64,000 nt of DNA from Bacillus sp. OV166 (GCF_900177675.1 NZ_FXWM01000001.1:2489001-2553000), one strand, 5' to 3'. Positions 44,363 to 54,051 are shown, numbered from the stretch's first letter. Notes: generated by a model not told the origin, from the sequence alone. Made by a program: numbers and translations.

Positions 44363-44680
44363 TCATAAAGGCTTAAAATTAGGAAACCGTTCTTGAGCTT
44401 CAGCAAGTGTTGAAAGGCTAGTTAATTCTGCTAAGGAACCAATTTTATCCCAAACGGCCATGACAGCAGCCGATTGGTGTGCTTTTTCAATTGCCTCCGT
44501 TGACACCCATTCAGCGATCTCGATAATCGTCCCATCCTCTGCTTGAAGAGTTAGTAAATCCCTGTTTGTAATTAAATTTTCTTCTCTTAATGTTGGGATA
44601 TGTACTTTAAGAACTTCTTTCAATTCCTCTGCATTTCCTGGTTTTGGACGATAAAGTGCCATAAAAACTAATGATGACAT
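44363..44680 (-). CDS. Monooxygenase-like dimeric barrel protein (ABM/EthD-like)
   Basis: A 105-residue protein with the strand-helix pattern of the ABM ferredoxin-like fold (MALYRPKPGNAEELKEVLKVHIPTLREEN and IIEIAEWVSTEAIEKAHQSAAV). AAAGGAGGTG stands right before the ATG at 44680, so the start is firm; the longer frame extending into the neighbouring dehydrogenase gene is a shadow. It lies 34 bases after the FAD dehydrogenase gene on the same strand, so they may be co-transcribed. The substrate is unknown. Confidence 0.78.
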   Translation of the reverse strand: MSSLVFMALYRPKPGNAEELKEVLKVHIPTLREENLITNRDLLTLQAEDGTIIEIAEWVSTEAIEKAHQSAAVMAVWDKIGSLAELTSLSTLAEAQERFPNFKPL

Positions 44681-44714
44681 ATTTTCACCTCCTTTAATAA
44701 AATTCTCATCGTAA

Positions 44715-46370
44715 CTATGATAATTCTTTAGCAATTGCACGTCCAGCCTGTCTTCCTGTAAACAAACAGCCGCCGATGAATGTTCCTTCCAACGAGCGAT
44801 AGCCGTGAATTCCACCTCCGCCAAATCCTGAAACCTCTCCAGCTGCGTATAGACCTGGAACAGGATTTCCTGATGAATCGAGGACTCTGCCGGATAAATC
44901 TGTCTGCAGACCGCCCAGCGTTTTCCGACTAACAATGTTTAACCGGACAGCGATTAATGGGCCCATCTTTGGATCGAGAATTCGATGCGGGGATGCCACT
45001 CTTATCAGTTTATCTCCAAGATAATTTCGAGCCCCACGCAAAGCGGTAATTTGAAGGTCCTTTGTAAATTTATTTTCTATCTCCCGGTCTCTAGCTAGAA
45101 CCTGCCGTTCGATTTCGGCGAAATTAAGTAAGTTATCACCTGTAAGTTTGTTCATCCCAGCAACAAGTTCAGGTAGGGTATTCGCAATAACAAAATCCTC
45201 TCCCTTATCCATGAAGGCTTTCACCGGTGCAGTGGGTCCAGGAAGAATACGGGCTAATACTTTTTTAATACTTTTTCCAGTCAGATCAGGATTTTGCTCG
45301 GACCCTGATAAGGCAAACTCCTTTTCAATAATTTTCTGTGTTAGTATGAACCAGGAGTAATCGTAGCCGGATTTCATAATCGCTTCAAGGGTCCCCAAGG
45401 TATCAAATCCTGGAAAGATTGGCGCAGGAAAACGCTTACCTTTTGCATCGAGCCAAAGCGAGGATGGACCAGGGAGGATCCGGATACCATGCATCGGCCA
45501 AACGGGGTCCCAGTTCTTAATTCCTTCGGTATAGTGCCACATCCGGTCGCGATTGACGATACGTCCGCCGGCTTTCTCCGTTATTCCAAGCATTCTACCG
45601 TCTACATGTTCCGGTACTCCGGAAATCATATTTTGAGGAGCTTTACCGAGCCGTCCCGGCCAATTTTTTCTAATTAACGCATGGTTTCCACCAATACCGC
45701 CGCTTGTCACCACTACGGCGGATGAATGAAACTCAAAATCTCCAATTACCTCGCGAGAGCTTGCTTCACCGCGGGCAGAAGTACTTGGAACTAGTAATTC
45801 ACCCCGGACTCCGATGATGGCACCATTTTCTTTTAATAATTCATTCACACGATGGCGGGGGCGATAATCGACATGACCTTTTTCCATTGCCTGTCTGACT
45901 CTATCCTCAAACGGCTTAACGAGACCTGGACCGGTTCCCCATACAATATGAAAGCGGGGCACTGAATTGCCATGGCCTTCCGCTGTATATCCGCCACGCT
46001 CTGCCCAGCCAACAACAGGGAAAAAACGAACGCCCATCCCTGACAGCCATTCACGTTTCTCACCTGCGGCGAAGTCAACATAGGCCTCGGCCCACTTTTT
46101 CCCCCAATAATCCTCATCTTCTTCTCTATCAAACCCTGCTGCCCCTAACCAGTCCTGCCAGGCAAGTTCCCGTGAATCCTTGATGCCCATTCTTCTTTGT
46201 TCGGGTGAATCGATGAGAAATAGACCTCCAAATGACCACCAAGCCTGTCCACCGATAGACGCTTCGGGTTCTTGGTCTAATAGCAGCACTTTTGTTCCAG
46301 CTTCAGCCAGTTCAGCCGTAGCCACTAAACCAGCTAAACCTGCACCAACCACGATCACGTCAAATTTCAA
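44715..46370 (-). CDS. FAD-binding dehydrogenase (KstD/fumarate-reductase flavoprotein type)
   Basis: A 551-residue flavoprotein. The N-terminal VVGAGLAGLVATAELAEAG is the dinucleotide-binding fold, followed by the FAD-contacting Glu/Asp region VLLLDQEPEASIGG; a second FAD motif near the end reads GLYAAGEVSGFGGGGIHG. The overall order resembles the 3-ketosteroid dehydrogenase/fumarate reductase flavoprotein group, annotated in many Bacillaceae simply as FAD-binding dehydrogenase. A steroid substrate is not supported by any neighbour. It is followed by the barrel protein at 44363-44680. Confidence 0.88.
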   Translation of the reverse strand: MKFDVIVVGAGLAGLVATAELAEAGTKVLLLDQEPEASIGGQAWWSFGGLFLIDSPEQRRMGIKDSRELAWQDWLGAAGFDREEDEDYWGKKWAEAYVDFAAGEKREWLSGMGVRFFPVVGWAERGGYTAEGHGNSVPRFHIVWGTGPGLVKPFEDRVRQAMEKGHVDYRPRHRVNELLKENGAIIGVRGELLVPSTSARGEASSREVIGDFEFHSSAVVVTSGGIGGNHALIRKNWPGRLGKAPQNMISGVPEHVDGRMLGITEKAGGRIVNRDRMWHYTEGIKNWDPVWPMHGIRILPGPSSLWLDAKGKRFPAPIFPGFDTLGTLEAIMKSGYDYSWFILTQKIIEKEFALSGSEQNPDLTGKSIKKVLARILPGPTAPVKAFMDKGEDFVIANTLPELVAGMNKLTGDNLLNFAEIERQVLARDREIENKFTKDLQITALRGARNYLGDKLIRVASPHRILDPKMGPLIAVRLNIVSRKTLGGLQTDLSGRVLDSSGNPVPGLYAAGEVSGFGGGGIHGYRSLEGTFIGGCLFTGRQAGRAIAKELS

Positions 46371-46501
46371 ATGAATCCCCCCGGTTAATTAAAAGTACTT
46401 ATCTATTGTGTTGTTTTATTTTCTGAAAAATCAATATAATTCAGTATAACATAACTTACATAGGATTTTGGAGGTAGAATCCATTGACGAATTGAAAGAT
46501 C

Positions 46502-46548
46502 AAAAGAAGAGGATGAGGAAATGATTCATCTGGTTCATCCTTTTCTTA
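46502..46548 (-). terminator. Possible terminator after the CotB-like gene
   Basis: AAAAGAAGAGGATGA and TTCATCCTTTTCTT form an imperfect stem. It lies just downstream of the minus-strand CotB-like gene and upstream of the FAD dehydrogenase gene. Confidence 0.5.
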
Positions 46549-46568
46549 TCATTATTAATGCCGCTCTT

Positions 46569-47015
46569 TTATTTTTTTGATTTTGCCTTTTCAATTTTTA
46601 CTCCATAACTAATACTTTTAATGTGGGACATAGAAAGGCGCACAATTTCCCCATTATTGATCAAAAAAACAAAATCTTTATTTACCTCACAGAGTACTCC
46701 CTCTAACTTCTCAGGACCGCCACGATTAATTTTTATCCATTTTAATTTCAATGTGTCAAGAAGGTCTTGGAAATTAGCAGCTTTTTTAAACTTGAAATCT
46801 TTTGGAACTTTAATGTTGAATGCCATCTGCTCCTTCATATTATCTGTAAAACTTTTAATATGAGATGTATTGTAGTAAACGACCCCATCTTCTTCCGTGA
46901 GAAGGACGATAAGATTGTCACTTACATCCAGTAACTTCCCAATTCTGGATTCTGGTCCACCTCGATCAATTCTGATTACTTTCCCTATAAAACATTTCAT
47001 GATGTCTTTATTCAT
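46569..47015 (-). CDS. CotB-related spore coat protein, short form
   Basis: A 148-residue protein with two copies of a module found in B. subtilis CotB: VIRIDRGGPESRIGKL...HIKS (residues about 14-54) and WIKINRGGPEKLEGVL...HIKS (about 93-134). CotB is an outer spore-coat protein with three such modules and a long Ser/Lys-rich tail; that tail and one module are missing here, so this is a shorter homologue. AAGGGGG lies about 11 bases before the ATG. It is probably made in the mother cell, but I see no clear sigma-K promoter. Confidence 0.78.
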   Translation of the reverse strand: MNKDIMKCFIGKVIRIDRGGPESRIGKLLDVSDNLIVLLTEEDGVVYYNTSHIKSFTDNMKEQMAFNIKVPKDFKFKKAANFQDLLDTLKLKWIKINRGGPEKLEGVLCEVNKDFVFLINNGEIVRLSMSHIKSISYGVKIEKAKSKK

Positions 47016-47272
47016 AAAAAATTTTCCCCCTTAAAATAATTAATTATATCTATACTGCATCTATATGTATCACGGAATGATGTTGTCCTAATAAATTAGC
47101 CTGTTTATTTATAACTTAAGAGAAAAAGAGGTAATTAAAATGATCCCTTTTTAAACCTTTAAATTTTTTGATTGAAAGATAAGAGTAGATGTCGCAAAAT
47201 CTACTCTTGAACAATAGAGCTATAAAGGCTAGGCTAGAGTAGAATGGAACAACGATAAAGTAGGTGGCAAAT
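47016..47272. other. Intergenic region before selB
   Basis: A 257-base divergent gap. The only feature is a 10-bp hairpin, AAGAGTAGAT/ATCTACTCTT (47181-47208), with an eight-base loop and no T-run. I see no tRNA-Sec, no selA or selD fragment, and no further frame. Confidence 0.5.
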
Positions 47273-49156
47273 TTGGAAAAAAGGTATTTTACGATAGGTA
47301 TGGCAGGGCATATAGATCATGGGAAAACGTCGTTAACGAAAGCGTTAACTAATGTAGATACAGATCGTTTAAAAGAAGAAAAGGAACGTCAAATTTCAAT
47401 TGAACTCGGATTTGCGCCTTTATATGAAGATAATGAAATTCAAATTTCTGTAATTGATGTTCCGGGACATGAACGGTTTATCAGGCAGATGATAGCTGGT
47501 GTAGCTGGTATAGATCTAGTAGTACTTGTCGTTGCAGCAGACGAAGGTGTTATGCCGCAAACGAGGGAGCACTTGGATATTTTGAAATTTTTAGGAGTTA
47601 AAAATGGTTTAATCGCTATTTCAAAAATTGACCGGGTAGAAGAAGAATTTATCGAGCTAGTGAAAGATGATATTTTGGAGGAACTTACTGGGACCGTCTT
47701 TGAGGATGCACCGTTTGTTTTAGTAGACAGTCTTTCCAAAAAAGGGATCGAAGAAATTAAAGAATTAATCATCAAAATGTTAAAAGAACAAGAAATGCGA
47801 GATGCAAAAGGGGCCTTCCGTCTGCCAATTGATCAAGTATTCACGGTTAAGGGTCAGGGGACTGTGGTTCGAGGTACTGTTTATGAAGGAACGGTCGAAG
47901 AGGGACAAACACTTAAGATTATGCCAAAAGGTATTGAGGTAAGAGCGCGGCAGATTCAAGTACATCATAATCCGGCCGAGAAGGCCTATGCTGGACAACG
48001 GACGGCGATTAACCTTTCAAGTGTTGCAAAGGAAGAGGTAGAACGGGGAGATGTGCTTGTATCGTCTGAACATTTCCTTGTTACGAAGACTTTGGATGTT
48101 GCTATTCGTGTGGTTGAGGACCTAGAGCATATGGTTAAACAACGGATGCCAATTAAGCTTCATCTTGGAACAGCTGAGGTAATGGGGCGGATTGTCTTTT
48201 TTGACCGCAATGAAATCAAGGAAGAAAATGGTGAAATCCTTTGCCAACTGAGGCTTGAGGATGAAATTCTTACAAAACGAGGTGACCGCTTTATTCTACG
48301 CAGGCCAAGCCCGCAAGAGACGATTGGCGGGGGTTGGGTGATTGACCCACGCGGAGATAAATACCGGTTCGGCATTCAAACCATCGAGGATCTTGAAAAG
48401 AAAAAAGTCGGCACACCGAACGAGCGAATTTCTGCTGCTTTAATGGAAGCGAAAAGTTTACCCCTACATGAGTTGATCAAACGAACTTCCCTAGATGAAG
48501 CTACCTTAATTGAGTACTTATCGGAAGCAGAATTTGTTTTATATGATGGAAAAGAGTATACACTCCAGCAGTTGATCGATTCGATAGAGGAAGATATCTT
48601 TGATAGATTGCAGGATTATCATCAACTTCATTCGATGAAGATTGGGATCAATAAAGCAGAGCTATTGCAAACAATGCAAAAAAGATTTCCTAAATCACTG
48701 CTAGATTATGTTTTGGAAAATGGAATGACAAATCATATTTTTCACAGAAAAGGACAGTTTGTTTCGTTGGCAAGTTTTGTACCACATGTACCAAAAAACT
48801 GGGCGAAGCGGACTGAAAATCTAATTAATGGATTGCAGAGGGATGGATTAAAGGTTCGTAACCTAAAGGAATATTTTGCTGATGCCGGTATTCCTGACAA
48901 TCTTGAAGCTGATTTACGACGCTTTCTTGAAGAGGAAGAACAACTTATCCAATTGGATGTACAGTTTGCTTATCATGGGGAAGTATTTAAACAAGCCGTG
49001 GATAAACTGCGCAGCCATACAGGTTCTGAATTTGAGGTCGGGGATGCAAAAGATGTTCTTGAACTGTCACGAAAATACATGATTCCGTTTTTAGAAAAAT
49101 TAGATGCATTAGGATTTACAAAGCGAGTGGAAAATAAGCGAGTTTGGAAAAAATAG
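47273..49156 (+). CDS. selB: Selenocysteine-specific elongation factor SelB
   Basis: A 627-residue translational GTPase. G1 is GHIDHGKT, G3 DVPGHE and G4 SKID; the segment [20 protein letters not shown] after G1 is characteristic of SelB, which delivers Sec-tRNA to UGA codons marked by a SECIS element. Beta-barrel domains cover about 175-335, and the C-terminal 250 residues look like the winged-helix repeats that bind SECIS RNA. A TTG at 47273 with AGGTGG five bases upstream is preferred over a GTG three codons earlier. The usual partners selA, selD and selC are not in the window, and no Sec-coding frame is visible. Confidence 0.9.
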   Translation: MEKRYFTIGMAGHIDHGKTSLTKALTNVDTDRLKEEKERQISIELGFAPLYEDNEIQISVIDVPGHERFIRQMIAGVAGIDLVVLVVAADEGVMPQTREHLDILKFLGVKNGLIAISKIDRVEEEFIELVKDDILEELTGTVFEDAPFVLVDSLSKKGIEEIKELIIKMLKEQEMRDAKGAFRLPIDQVFTVKGQGTVVRGTVYEGTVEEGQTLKIMPKGIEVRARQIQVHHNPAEKAYAGQRTAINLSSVAKEEVERGDVLVSSEHFLVTKTLDVAIRVVEDLEHMVKQRMPIKLHLGTAEVMGRIVFFDRNEIKEENGEILCQLRLEDEILTKRGDRFILRRPSPQETIGGGWVIDPRGDKYRFGIQTIEDLEKKKVGTPNERISAALMEAKSLPLHELIKRTSLDEATLIEYLSEAEFVLYDGKEYTLQQLIDSIEEDIFDRLQDYHQLHSMKIGINKAELLQTMQKRFPKSLLDYVLENGMTNHIFHRKGQFVSLASFVPHVPKNWAKRTENLINGLQRDGLKVRNLKEYFADAGIPDNLEADLRRFLEEEEQLIQLDVQFAYHGEVFKQAVDKLRSHTGSEFEVGDAKDVLELSRKYMIPFLEKLDALGFTKRVENKRVWKK

Positions 49157-49162
49157 CCAAAG

Positions 49163-49195
49163 AGCCTCGATCCTTTGATGGGAAAGAGGCTTTTT
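49163..49195 (+). terminator. selB terminator
   Basis: AGCCTC (49163-49168) pairs with GAGGCT (49186-49191), followed by five T's. Confidence 0.75.
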
Positions 49196-49200
49196 ACTTT

Positions 49201-50682
49201 TTAAGATAGAAACTCTGCAGGGTTTAGGCCGAGTTCACGACAGATATCGCTAACCATTTGTTTTTCATTGTTGTCAAAATTTCCATCTGCATAGCCAATG
49301 GCGATGCAATAACGAGCGACAAGACGAGCAATTTCTGGCTTAGTTCTGATTTTTCCAAGGGCACGAAATGCCTCGGCACGACCAAGCATCCGATCATTTT
49401 CTATTCTAGAAACAAACATATTGAATTTTTGGAGGACCTTATTTGTATCAAACACTCGTAATTCTTCACTTTGATGGACGAACTCAGTCATTTTCTGGCG
49501 TTCAGAAGCATCCAAGTACCCGTCTGCCATCGCCACTAATGCACAGGCTGCGACCACTGCTTCGAGTACATCCTGGCTTTTATATCGATTAAAAAGTTCT
49601 TGTGCTTTTTTCTTTTGATTGTTTGCCCACTCCGCGTAATCTGTTTGCGAAGGGGACCAGTTGTTGCCACAGCTATTACATGAGAACTTTAGTTGATTTT
49701 TTCCAATAAAACCACCCAGTAAACCGACAGGGCCAAGGATTAACCCGCCTATTGCTGCTTTACCAAGACCGAACCCTTTCTTTCCTGTCCTGACATTTGA
49801 GGAATGGCAGCGTGGACAAATGATATCATCTCCACCATACGATTGGTGAGAATTTGCTGAAGCAGGATAGGACTGTGTCGGATATCCGTAGGCAGGCTGC
49901 TGCTGATAAGTCGATTCTGGCTGAAGATGAATGGGCTGCTGATACGAATTTGAGCTTGATTGGTTTGGTTGATATGAATTACTTTGTTGAAAAGAATTAG
50001 GATTTGTTTGGCTTGGTTGGTATGGATTACTCTGATGATATGAATTAGGGCTTGATTGGTAACTTGTTGGCTGAGACGGCGGCGGTGTTTGCACACTTGC
50101 AGGTGGGTCGTCAACGGTAATACCAAAGTTACCACATAAAGCAGCTAATCCTCCTTGGAAGCCACTGGCAATTGCATTAAACTTCCATTCACCGTTATGA
50201 CGGTAGAGCTCCGCTGCCACAATTGCTGTTTCAACCGTGAAATCCCGTCCAAGGTTAAATCTCAATAATTCTTCATTTGTTTGCTCATTAAAAATACGCA
50301 CATAAGAATCAGAAATTTGTCCGAAATTTTGCCGTTTCGCTTGCGCATCATGGATCGTAATTGTAAAAGCAATCCGATGAATTTGGGAAGGAACCTTGTT
50401 TAAATCAATCCTGATCTGCTCATCATCCTGGGCTCCTGCACCAGTTCGATTGTCACCGCTATAGATAATGGAGCCATTTCCACCTGCCGGATTATTATAA
50501 AACACAAAATCCTGGTCACTGTTCACTTTTCCAGTTTGCCCTAATAAAAATGCAGAAGCATCTAAATCAAAATTGGACCCTTGTTGACTAATGTTCCAAC
50601 CCAAGCCGACAACGACGTTTTGCAGTCCAGGGTGAGATTTTGTTAAATCTACTTTTTGCCCCTTGCTTAGTGTAACACCCAC
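49201..50682 (-). CDS. TerD - zinc ribbon - TerB fusion protein
   Basis: A 493-residue protein joining three parts of the tellurite-resistance/stress toolkit. Residues 1-190 are a TerD domain (MGVTLSKGQKVDLTK at the start, then FDLDASAFLL and DEQIRIDL, calcium-binding style). Residues about 195-285 are a Gln/Ser/Asn/Pro linker with repeated YQQSN-like units. A zinc ribbon (CPRCHSSN...CNSCGNNW) encloses a Gly-rich hydrophobic hairpin. A TerB-like helical domain forms the C-terminus (about 365-493). The GTG at 50682 gives the canonical MGV start and has GAGGAG 8 bases upstream. No other ter genes are adjacent; a role in envelope or chemical stress is inference. Confidence 0.88.
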   Translation of the reverse strand: MGVTLSKGQKVDLTKSHPGLQNVVVGLGWNISQQGSNFDLDASAFLLGQTGKVNSDQDFVFYNNPAGGNGSIIYSGDNRTGAGAQDDEQIRIDLNKVPSQIHRIAFTITIHDAQAKRQNFGQISDSYVRIFNEQTNEELLRFNLGRDFTVETAIVAAELYRHNGEWKFNAIASGFQGGLAALCGNFGITVDDPPASVQTPPPSQPTSYQSSPNSYHQSNPYQPSQTNPNSFQQSNSYQPNQSSSNSYQQPIHLQPESTYQQQPAYGYPTQSYPASANSHQSYGGDDIICPRCHSSNVRTGKKGFGLGKAAIGGLILGPVGLLGGFIGKNQLKFSCNSCGNNWSPSQTDYAEWANNQKKKAQELFNRYKSQDVLEAVVAACALVAMADGYLDASERQKMTEFVHQSEELRVFDTNKVLQKFNMFVSRIENDRMLGRAEAFRALGKIRTKPEIARLVARYCIAIGYADGNFDNNEKQMVSDICRELGLNPAEFLS

Positions 50683-50961
50683 TTTTTTCACTCCTCTTGA
50701 TTATTTTCATATGTACATTATAAATGTATTTTTGAAAAAGGGAAAAATTTCATGACAGATAAGTTTCTTCATTGTTTATACCACACTTTATGTACGATAC
50801 AGGTGTGAAAAAGTTTCAAAAATATATAAAGCCATAAAAAAGCATGCTGATCAATCTTACTCTCAATTAAGGAAAAGTTAAGAAATAAACATAATAATGG
50901 GTGTAGATTAGATTATTTGTCTTCCTGGGAGGAATTCAGGACGGAAAAGGAGCAGGTATAG
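50683..50961. other. Divergent intergenic region
   Basis: A 279-base AT-rich gap between the TerD-fusion gene and the adaptor gene. It must hold both promoters; none stands out by sequence. No RNA or repeat is visible. Confidence 0.4.
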
Positions 50962-51927
50962 ATGAAAAAATGGATAATTATTGTAGGCAGTATACTCGTT
51001 GTTGGTTTCGTTGGTTATCGATGGGATTCATTAAAGTTAGGTACACAAACGGTGTCAGCTCAAGTCAGAACAGCGGTTGTTCAAAAAGGGACGTTAAACG
51101 TCAACATTAGTGGTTCGGGGACAGTTCAAGCGGTAACGAGTGAAGATATTAAATCAACGTTTAATAATAATGAAGTTGATGAAGTACTTGCAGCTGTGGG
51201 GGAGAACGTAACCGAAGGAGATGAATTAATTACTTTTTCGGATGGAAGTGACCCTATAACAGCACCCGCCACTGGCGTTCTTACGACAATCGCAGTTTCC
51301 GCAGGAGAGCCAGTAACAAATGGACAAGTTGTTGCCCATGTCACAAACTATAAGCAATTACAAACCGTGGTCCAAATTGATGAGCTTGATATATCCAAAA
51401 TTAAAAAGAACCAGCCAGTTGACCTAACCATTAATGCGTTTCCTGATCAAGTATTTACTGGTAAAGTATCTGCAATTTCTGAAGACGGAACATCATCGAA
51501 CGGAGTCTCCACTTTCGATGTTACCATTCATATTGACAAACCAGATCAGCTTAAAGTCGGGATGAGTGCGGAAGCAAGAATCTTAACAGAAAGTAAAGTT
51601 AATGCCCTTTATGTTCCACTTGATGCTGTATACACATCAAACAAGAAGAAATATGTCATAGTCAATTCGAAGAGCACAGATAGTGACACCTCAGGAGCAG
51701 AGGAAAATATAGTTCAAACGGGCATCGCAAATGAAGATTATGTGGAAATAACAAAAGGAGTATCGGAAGGAGAAACAGTAAAATTACCTCAATTAGCAAA
51801 AGCGAGCTCGTCAAATAATTCAAGTAGTAATTCCCAAAGCAGTGTTTTTGGTGGAATCGGAAACGTGGGCGGAATGAACCGGAACTTTGGAGGTCAAGGA
51901 AAATTTGGCGGTAGGGGTGGAAACTAA
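50962..51927 (+). CDS. HlyD/MacA-type efflux adaptor protein
   Basis: A 321-residue membrane-fusion (adaptor) protein: one N-terminal TM (about 4-20), a short biotinyl-lipoyl domain split by a hairpin (VEVLAAVGENVTEGDELITF-like and PATGVLTTIAVSAGEPVTNGQVV), a beta-barrel domain (QTVVQIDELDISKIKKNQPVDLTI) and a membrane-proximal domain. The last 45 residues are Ser/Asn- then Gly-rich. In Gram-positives such adaptors (YknX-like) normally precede a MacB-type ATPase and permease; here a two-component system follows instead. The partner pump must lie elsewhere, or the protein has another task. Confidence 0.86.
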   Translation: MKKWIIIVGSILVVGFVGYRWDSLKLGTQTVSAQVRTAVVQKGTLNVNISGSGTVQAVTSEDIKSTFNNNEVDEVLAAVGENVTEGDELITFSDGSDPITAPATGVLTTIAVSAGEPVTNGQVVAHVTNYKQLQTVVQIDELDISKIKKNQPVDLTINAFPDQVFTGKVSAISEDGTSSNGVSTFDVTIHIDKPDQLKVGMSAEARILTESKVNALYVPLDAVYTSNKKKYVIVNSKSTDSDTSGAEENIVQTGIANEDYVEITKGVSEGETVKLPQLAKASSSNNSSSNSQSSVFGGIGNVGGMNRNFGGQGKFGGRGGN

Positions 51928-52055
51928 GCAGGAGGTAATTTTAGCTTCCCAAACATCTCTTTTAAATGAAAGGTAAACAGCGGACATGTCCTTTGTTACG
52001 ATTGCTTTATTTGCTATATAATTATTTTTAGATACAAACTTAGGAGAGATCGACA

Positions 52056-52727
52056 ATGCGCTTATTAGTTGTGGAGGATAATCTTCCTTTATTGGAATCG
52101 ATTGTTCAGCTTTTATCAGATGAGTTTGAAGTGGATCAAGCATCCAATGGTGAGGATGCCTTATTTTTAGCGATGCAGAATATCCATGATGTTATTGTAT
52201 TAGATGTCATGATTCCTGAGATTGATGGGTTCGAAGTTTTACGTACGATTCGAAAGGAAGGATTAAAGATTCCTGTCCTATTCCTTACTGCAAGGGATTC
52301 CCTCGAAGATCGTGTCAAAGGCTTAGATAGCGGGGGAGATGATTATTTAGTTAAACCATTTCAAGCAGCAGAATTGAAAGCCAGAATCCGTGCCTTATTA
52401 AGAAGAAGTGGCAGCTTAACAACCAATCAAACCATTCAATTTCGCGGCATTGAATTGTTAGGGAAGGAAAGAGATATTGTCGTCGATGATGAGCAGTTAA
52501 AACTCACGGCCAAGCAATATGAGTTATTAGAATTTCTGATTCAGAATAAAGGCGCCATCCTAACGAAAGAGCAAATCTATGACCGTGTATGGGGCTTTGA
52601 TTCGGATACAACAATCGCTATAGTTGAGGTATTCATGCACCACCTCCGTAAAAAATTAGAACCATCAGGCTATCATACCGATATTAAAACCATTCGTGGC
52701 GTAGGCTATATGTTGAACGAAGAATAG
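52056..52727 (+). CDS. OmpR-family response regulator
   Basis: A 223-residue regulator. The receiver domain has E7-D8, the phosphoacceptor D50 (VIVLDVMIP) and the Lys of DYLVKPF; the C-terminal winged helix ends with VEVFMHHLRKKLEPSG and IKTIRGVGYML, the OmpR/PhoB recognition helix and wing. GGAGAG precedes the start. It lies nine bases before its histidine kinase gene and after the adaptor gene, which may be its target. Confidence 0.95.
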   Translation: MRLLVVEDNLPLLESIVQLLSDEFEVDQASNGEDALFLAMQNIHDVIVLDVMIPEIDGFEVLRTIRKEGLKIPVLFLTARDSLEDRVKGLDSGGDDYLVKPFQAAELKARIRALLRRSGSLTTNQTIQFRGIELLGKERDIVVDDEQLKLTAKQYELLEFLIQNKGAILTKEQIYDRVWGFDSDTTIAIVEVFMHHLRKKLEPSGYHTDIKTIRGVGYMLNEE

Positions 52728-52736
52728 GGGCATCTC

Positions 52737-53999
52737 ATGTTTCGGCAAACACTTATTAAGCTGACATTTTTAAATTCATTAGTCTTTATTGTACTTATCA
52801 GCGCACTCGGAAGCGTTATTTATTTTTACACAGAGAATAAATTATATAGAGATGTAAACCAATCGCTCTATGAATCGATTGAACATTTTCAAAAGCAGCC
52901 GGGGGGACCAGGTGAAATTCGTGGGGACGATGGGGGGCCTATTCCAAGATTTATAAGGAGAGATCCCCGGATATTAACCCTAATCTGGGATGAAAATAAT
53001 CAGCTCATGTCGGATCAAAACCGTGATTCTGAAATTTTTCAAGATAATGAGAAGCTGATTCGCCCCAAAACATTAAATACCCTTAAGGATGTTGATGTAG
53101 AAGATTTTTCGTTTAGGTATATTGCTTTCGAAGTGGATCATCCTCAATTAGGAAAAATCACTGTTCAATTCATCCGTAATGTAAACTCTGAACAAAAATT
53201 ACTCGAAAGACTATTGTTGATAATGCTGATTGGAATGGGAGTTGGAATCATTTGTGCAGTTGTGTCTGGTTATTTTTTAGCGGGAAAGGCACTTGTCCCG
53301 ATTAAAAAGGCTTGGCAAAAGCAGACAGAGTTTGTTTCCGATGCTTCGCATGAGTTAAGAACCCCATTAGCCGTCATCCAAGCAAAAACGGATTTACTAT
53401 TTCGGTCTCCCGCTGCAACGATACAGGACAAAATTCTTGATGTATCAACGATTTCAAATGAATCTAGGCGACTTTCCAAATTAGTCACCAACTTATTGAC
53501 ATTGGCGAGATCGGATTCTGACCAAATTGAAGTGAAAAAGGAAACGTTCCATCTAAATGAACTTTTAAAAGAAATCCATCAACAATACGAAGAAATTGTT
53601 ATGTATCAAGAAAAATCACTTCGGTTAGAAGCAGCTGAACCTGTTACCTTTTTTGGTGATAAAGCGAGAATTCATCAACTTACCGTCATACTACTGGACA
53701 ATGCGATGAAATATACGATTGAAGGAGGAGAGATCCTGCTTTCGTGTGGACATACTCATTCGTCTATTTTCCTTAAAGTAAAAGATAACGGAATTGGTAT
53801 TCCTGAAATGGATATCCCTAAAATCTTTGACCGCTTCTATCAAAGCGATAAAGCTAGAACGGCTGCCGAGGGAACAGGATTGGGCCTGTCGATTGCCAAG
53901 TGGATTATTGAGAAGCATCATGGAAAAATAAAGGTACAAAGCACCCTTGGAAAAGGGACAACAATTGAAATTACTTTTCCAAAAACTCAAAAAAATTGA
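52737..53999 (+). CDS. Membrane histidine kinase
   Basis: A 420-residue sensor kinase with TM1 (about 9-30), an outer domain of about 130 residues containing a Gly/Pro-rich patch (PGGPGEIRGDDGG), TM2 (about 160-180), and a cytosolic kinase. H205 in SDASHELRTP is the phosphorylation site; LDNAMKYTIEGG (N), DNGIGIPE (G1), FDRFYQ (F) and GTGLGLSIAK (G2) complete the set. It works with the response regulator before it. The signal is unknown. Confidence 0.95.
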   Translation: MFRQTLIKLTFLNSLVFIVLISALGSVIYFYTENKLYRDVNQSLYESIEHFQKQPGGPGEIRGDDGGPIPRFIRRDPRILTLIWDENNQLMSDQNRDSEIFQDNEKLIRPKTLNTLKDVDVEDFSFRYIAFEVDHPQLGKITVQFIRNVNSEQKLLERLLLIMLIGMGVGIICAVVSGYFLAGKALVPIKKAWQKQTEFVSDASHELRTPLAVIQAKTDLLFRSPAATIQDKILDVSTISNESRRLSKLVTNLLTLARSDSDQIEVKKETFHLNELLKEIHQQYEEIVMYQEKSLRLEAAEPVTFFGDKARIHQLTVILLDNAMKYTIEGGEILLSCGHTHSSIFLKVKDNGIGIPEMDIPKIFDRFYQSDKARTAAEGTGLGLSIAKWIIEKHHGKIKVQSTLGKGTTIEITFPKTQKN

Positions 54000-54016
54000 A
54001 TTTGTTTTTTCTAAAC

Positions 54017-54051
54017 AAAAAGCACACGAATGAAGTTGTCGTGTGCTTTTT
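54017..54051. terminator. Bidirectional terminator
   Basis: AAAAAGCACACGA pairs with TCGTGTGCTTTTT between the convergent kinase and cupredoxin genes. Confidence 0.92.

Noticed and set aside
44681..44935. N-terminal extension of the monooxygenase-like protein
   Set aside because: It lies inside the FAD dehydrogenase gene in another frame. The perfect AAAGGAGGTG before 44680 fixes the start.
47181..47208. Hairpin before selB as part of tRNA-Sec or a SECIS element
   Set aside because: A 10-bp stem with an 8-base loop has no tRNA arms, no CCA end and no UGA codon context. It is a plain inverted repeat.
49201..50682. Tellurite-resistance operon
   Set aside because: Only one ter-type gene is present, and neighbours are unrelated.
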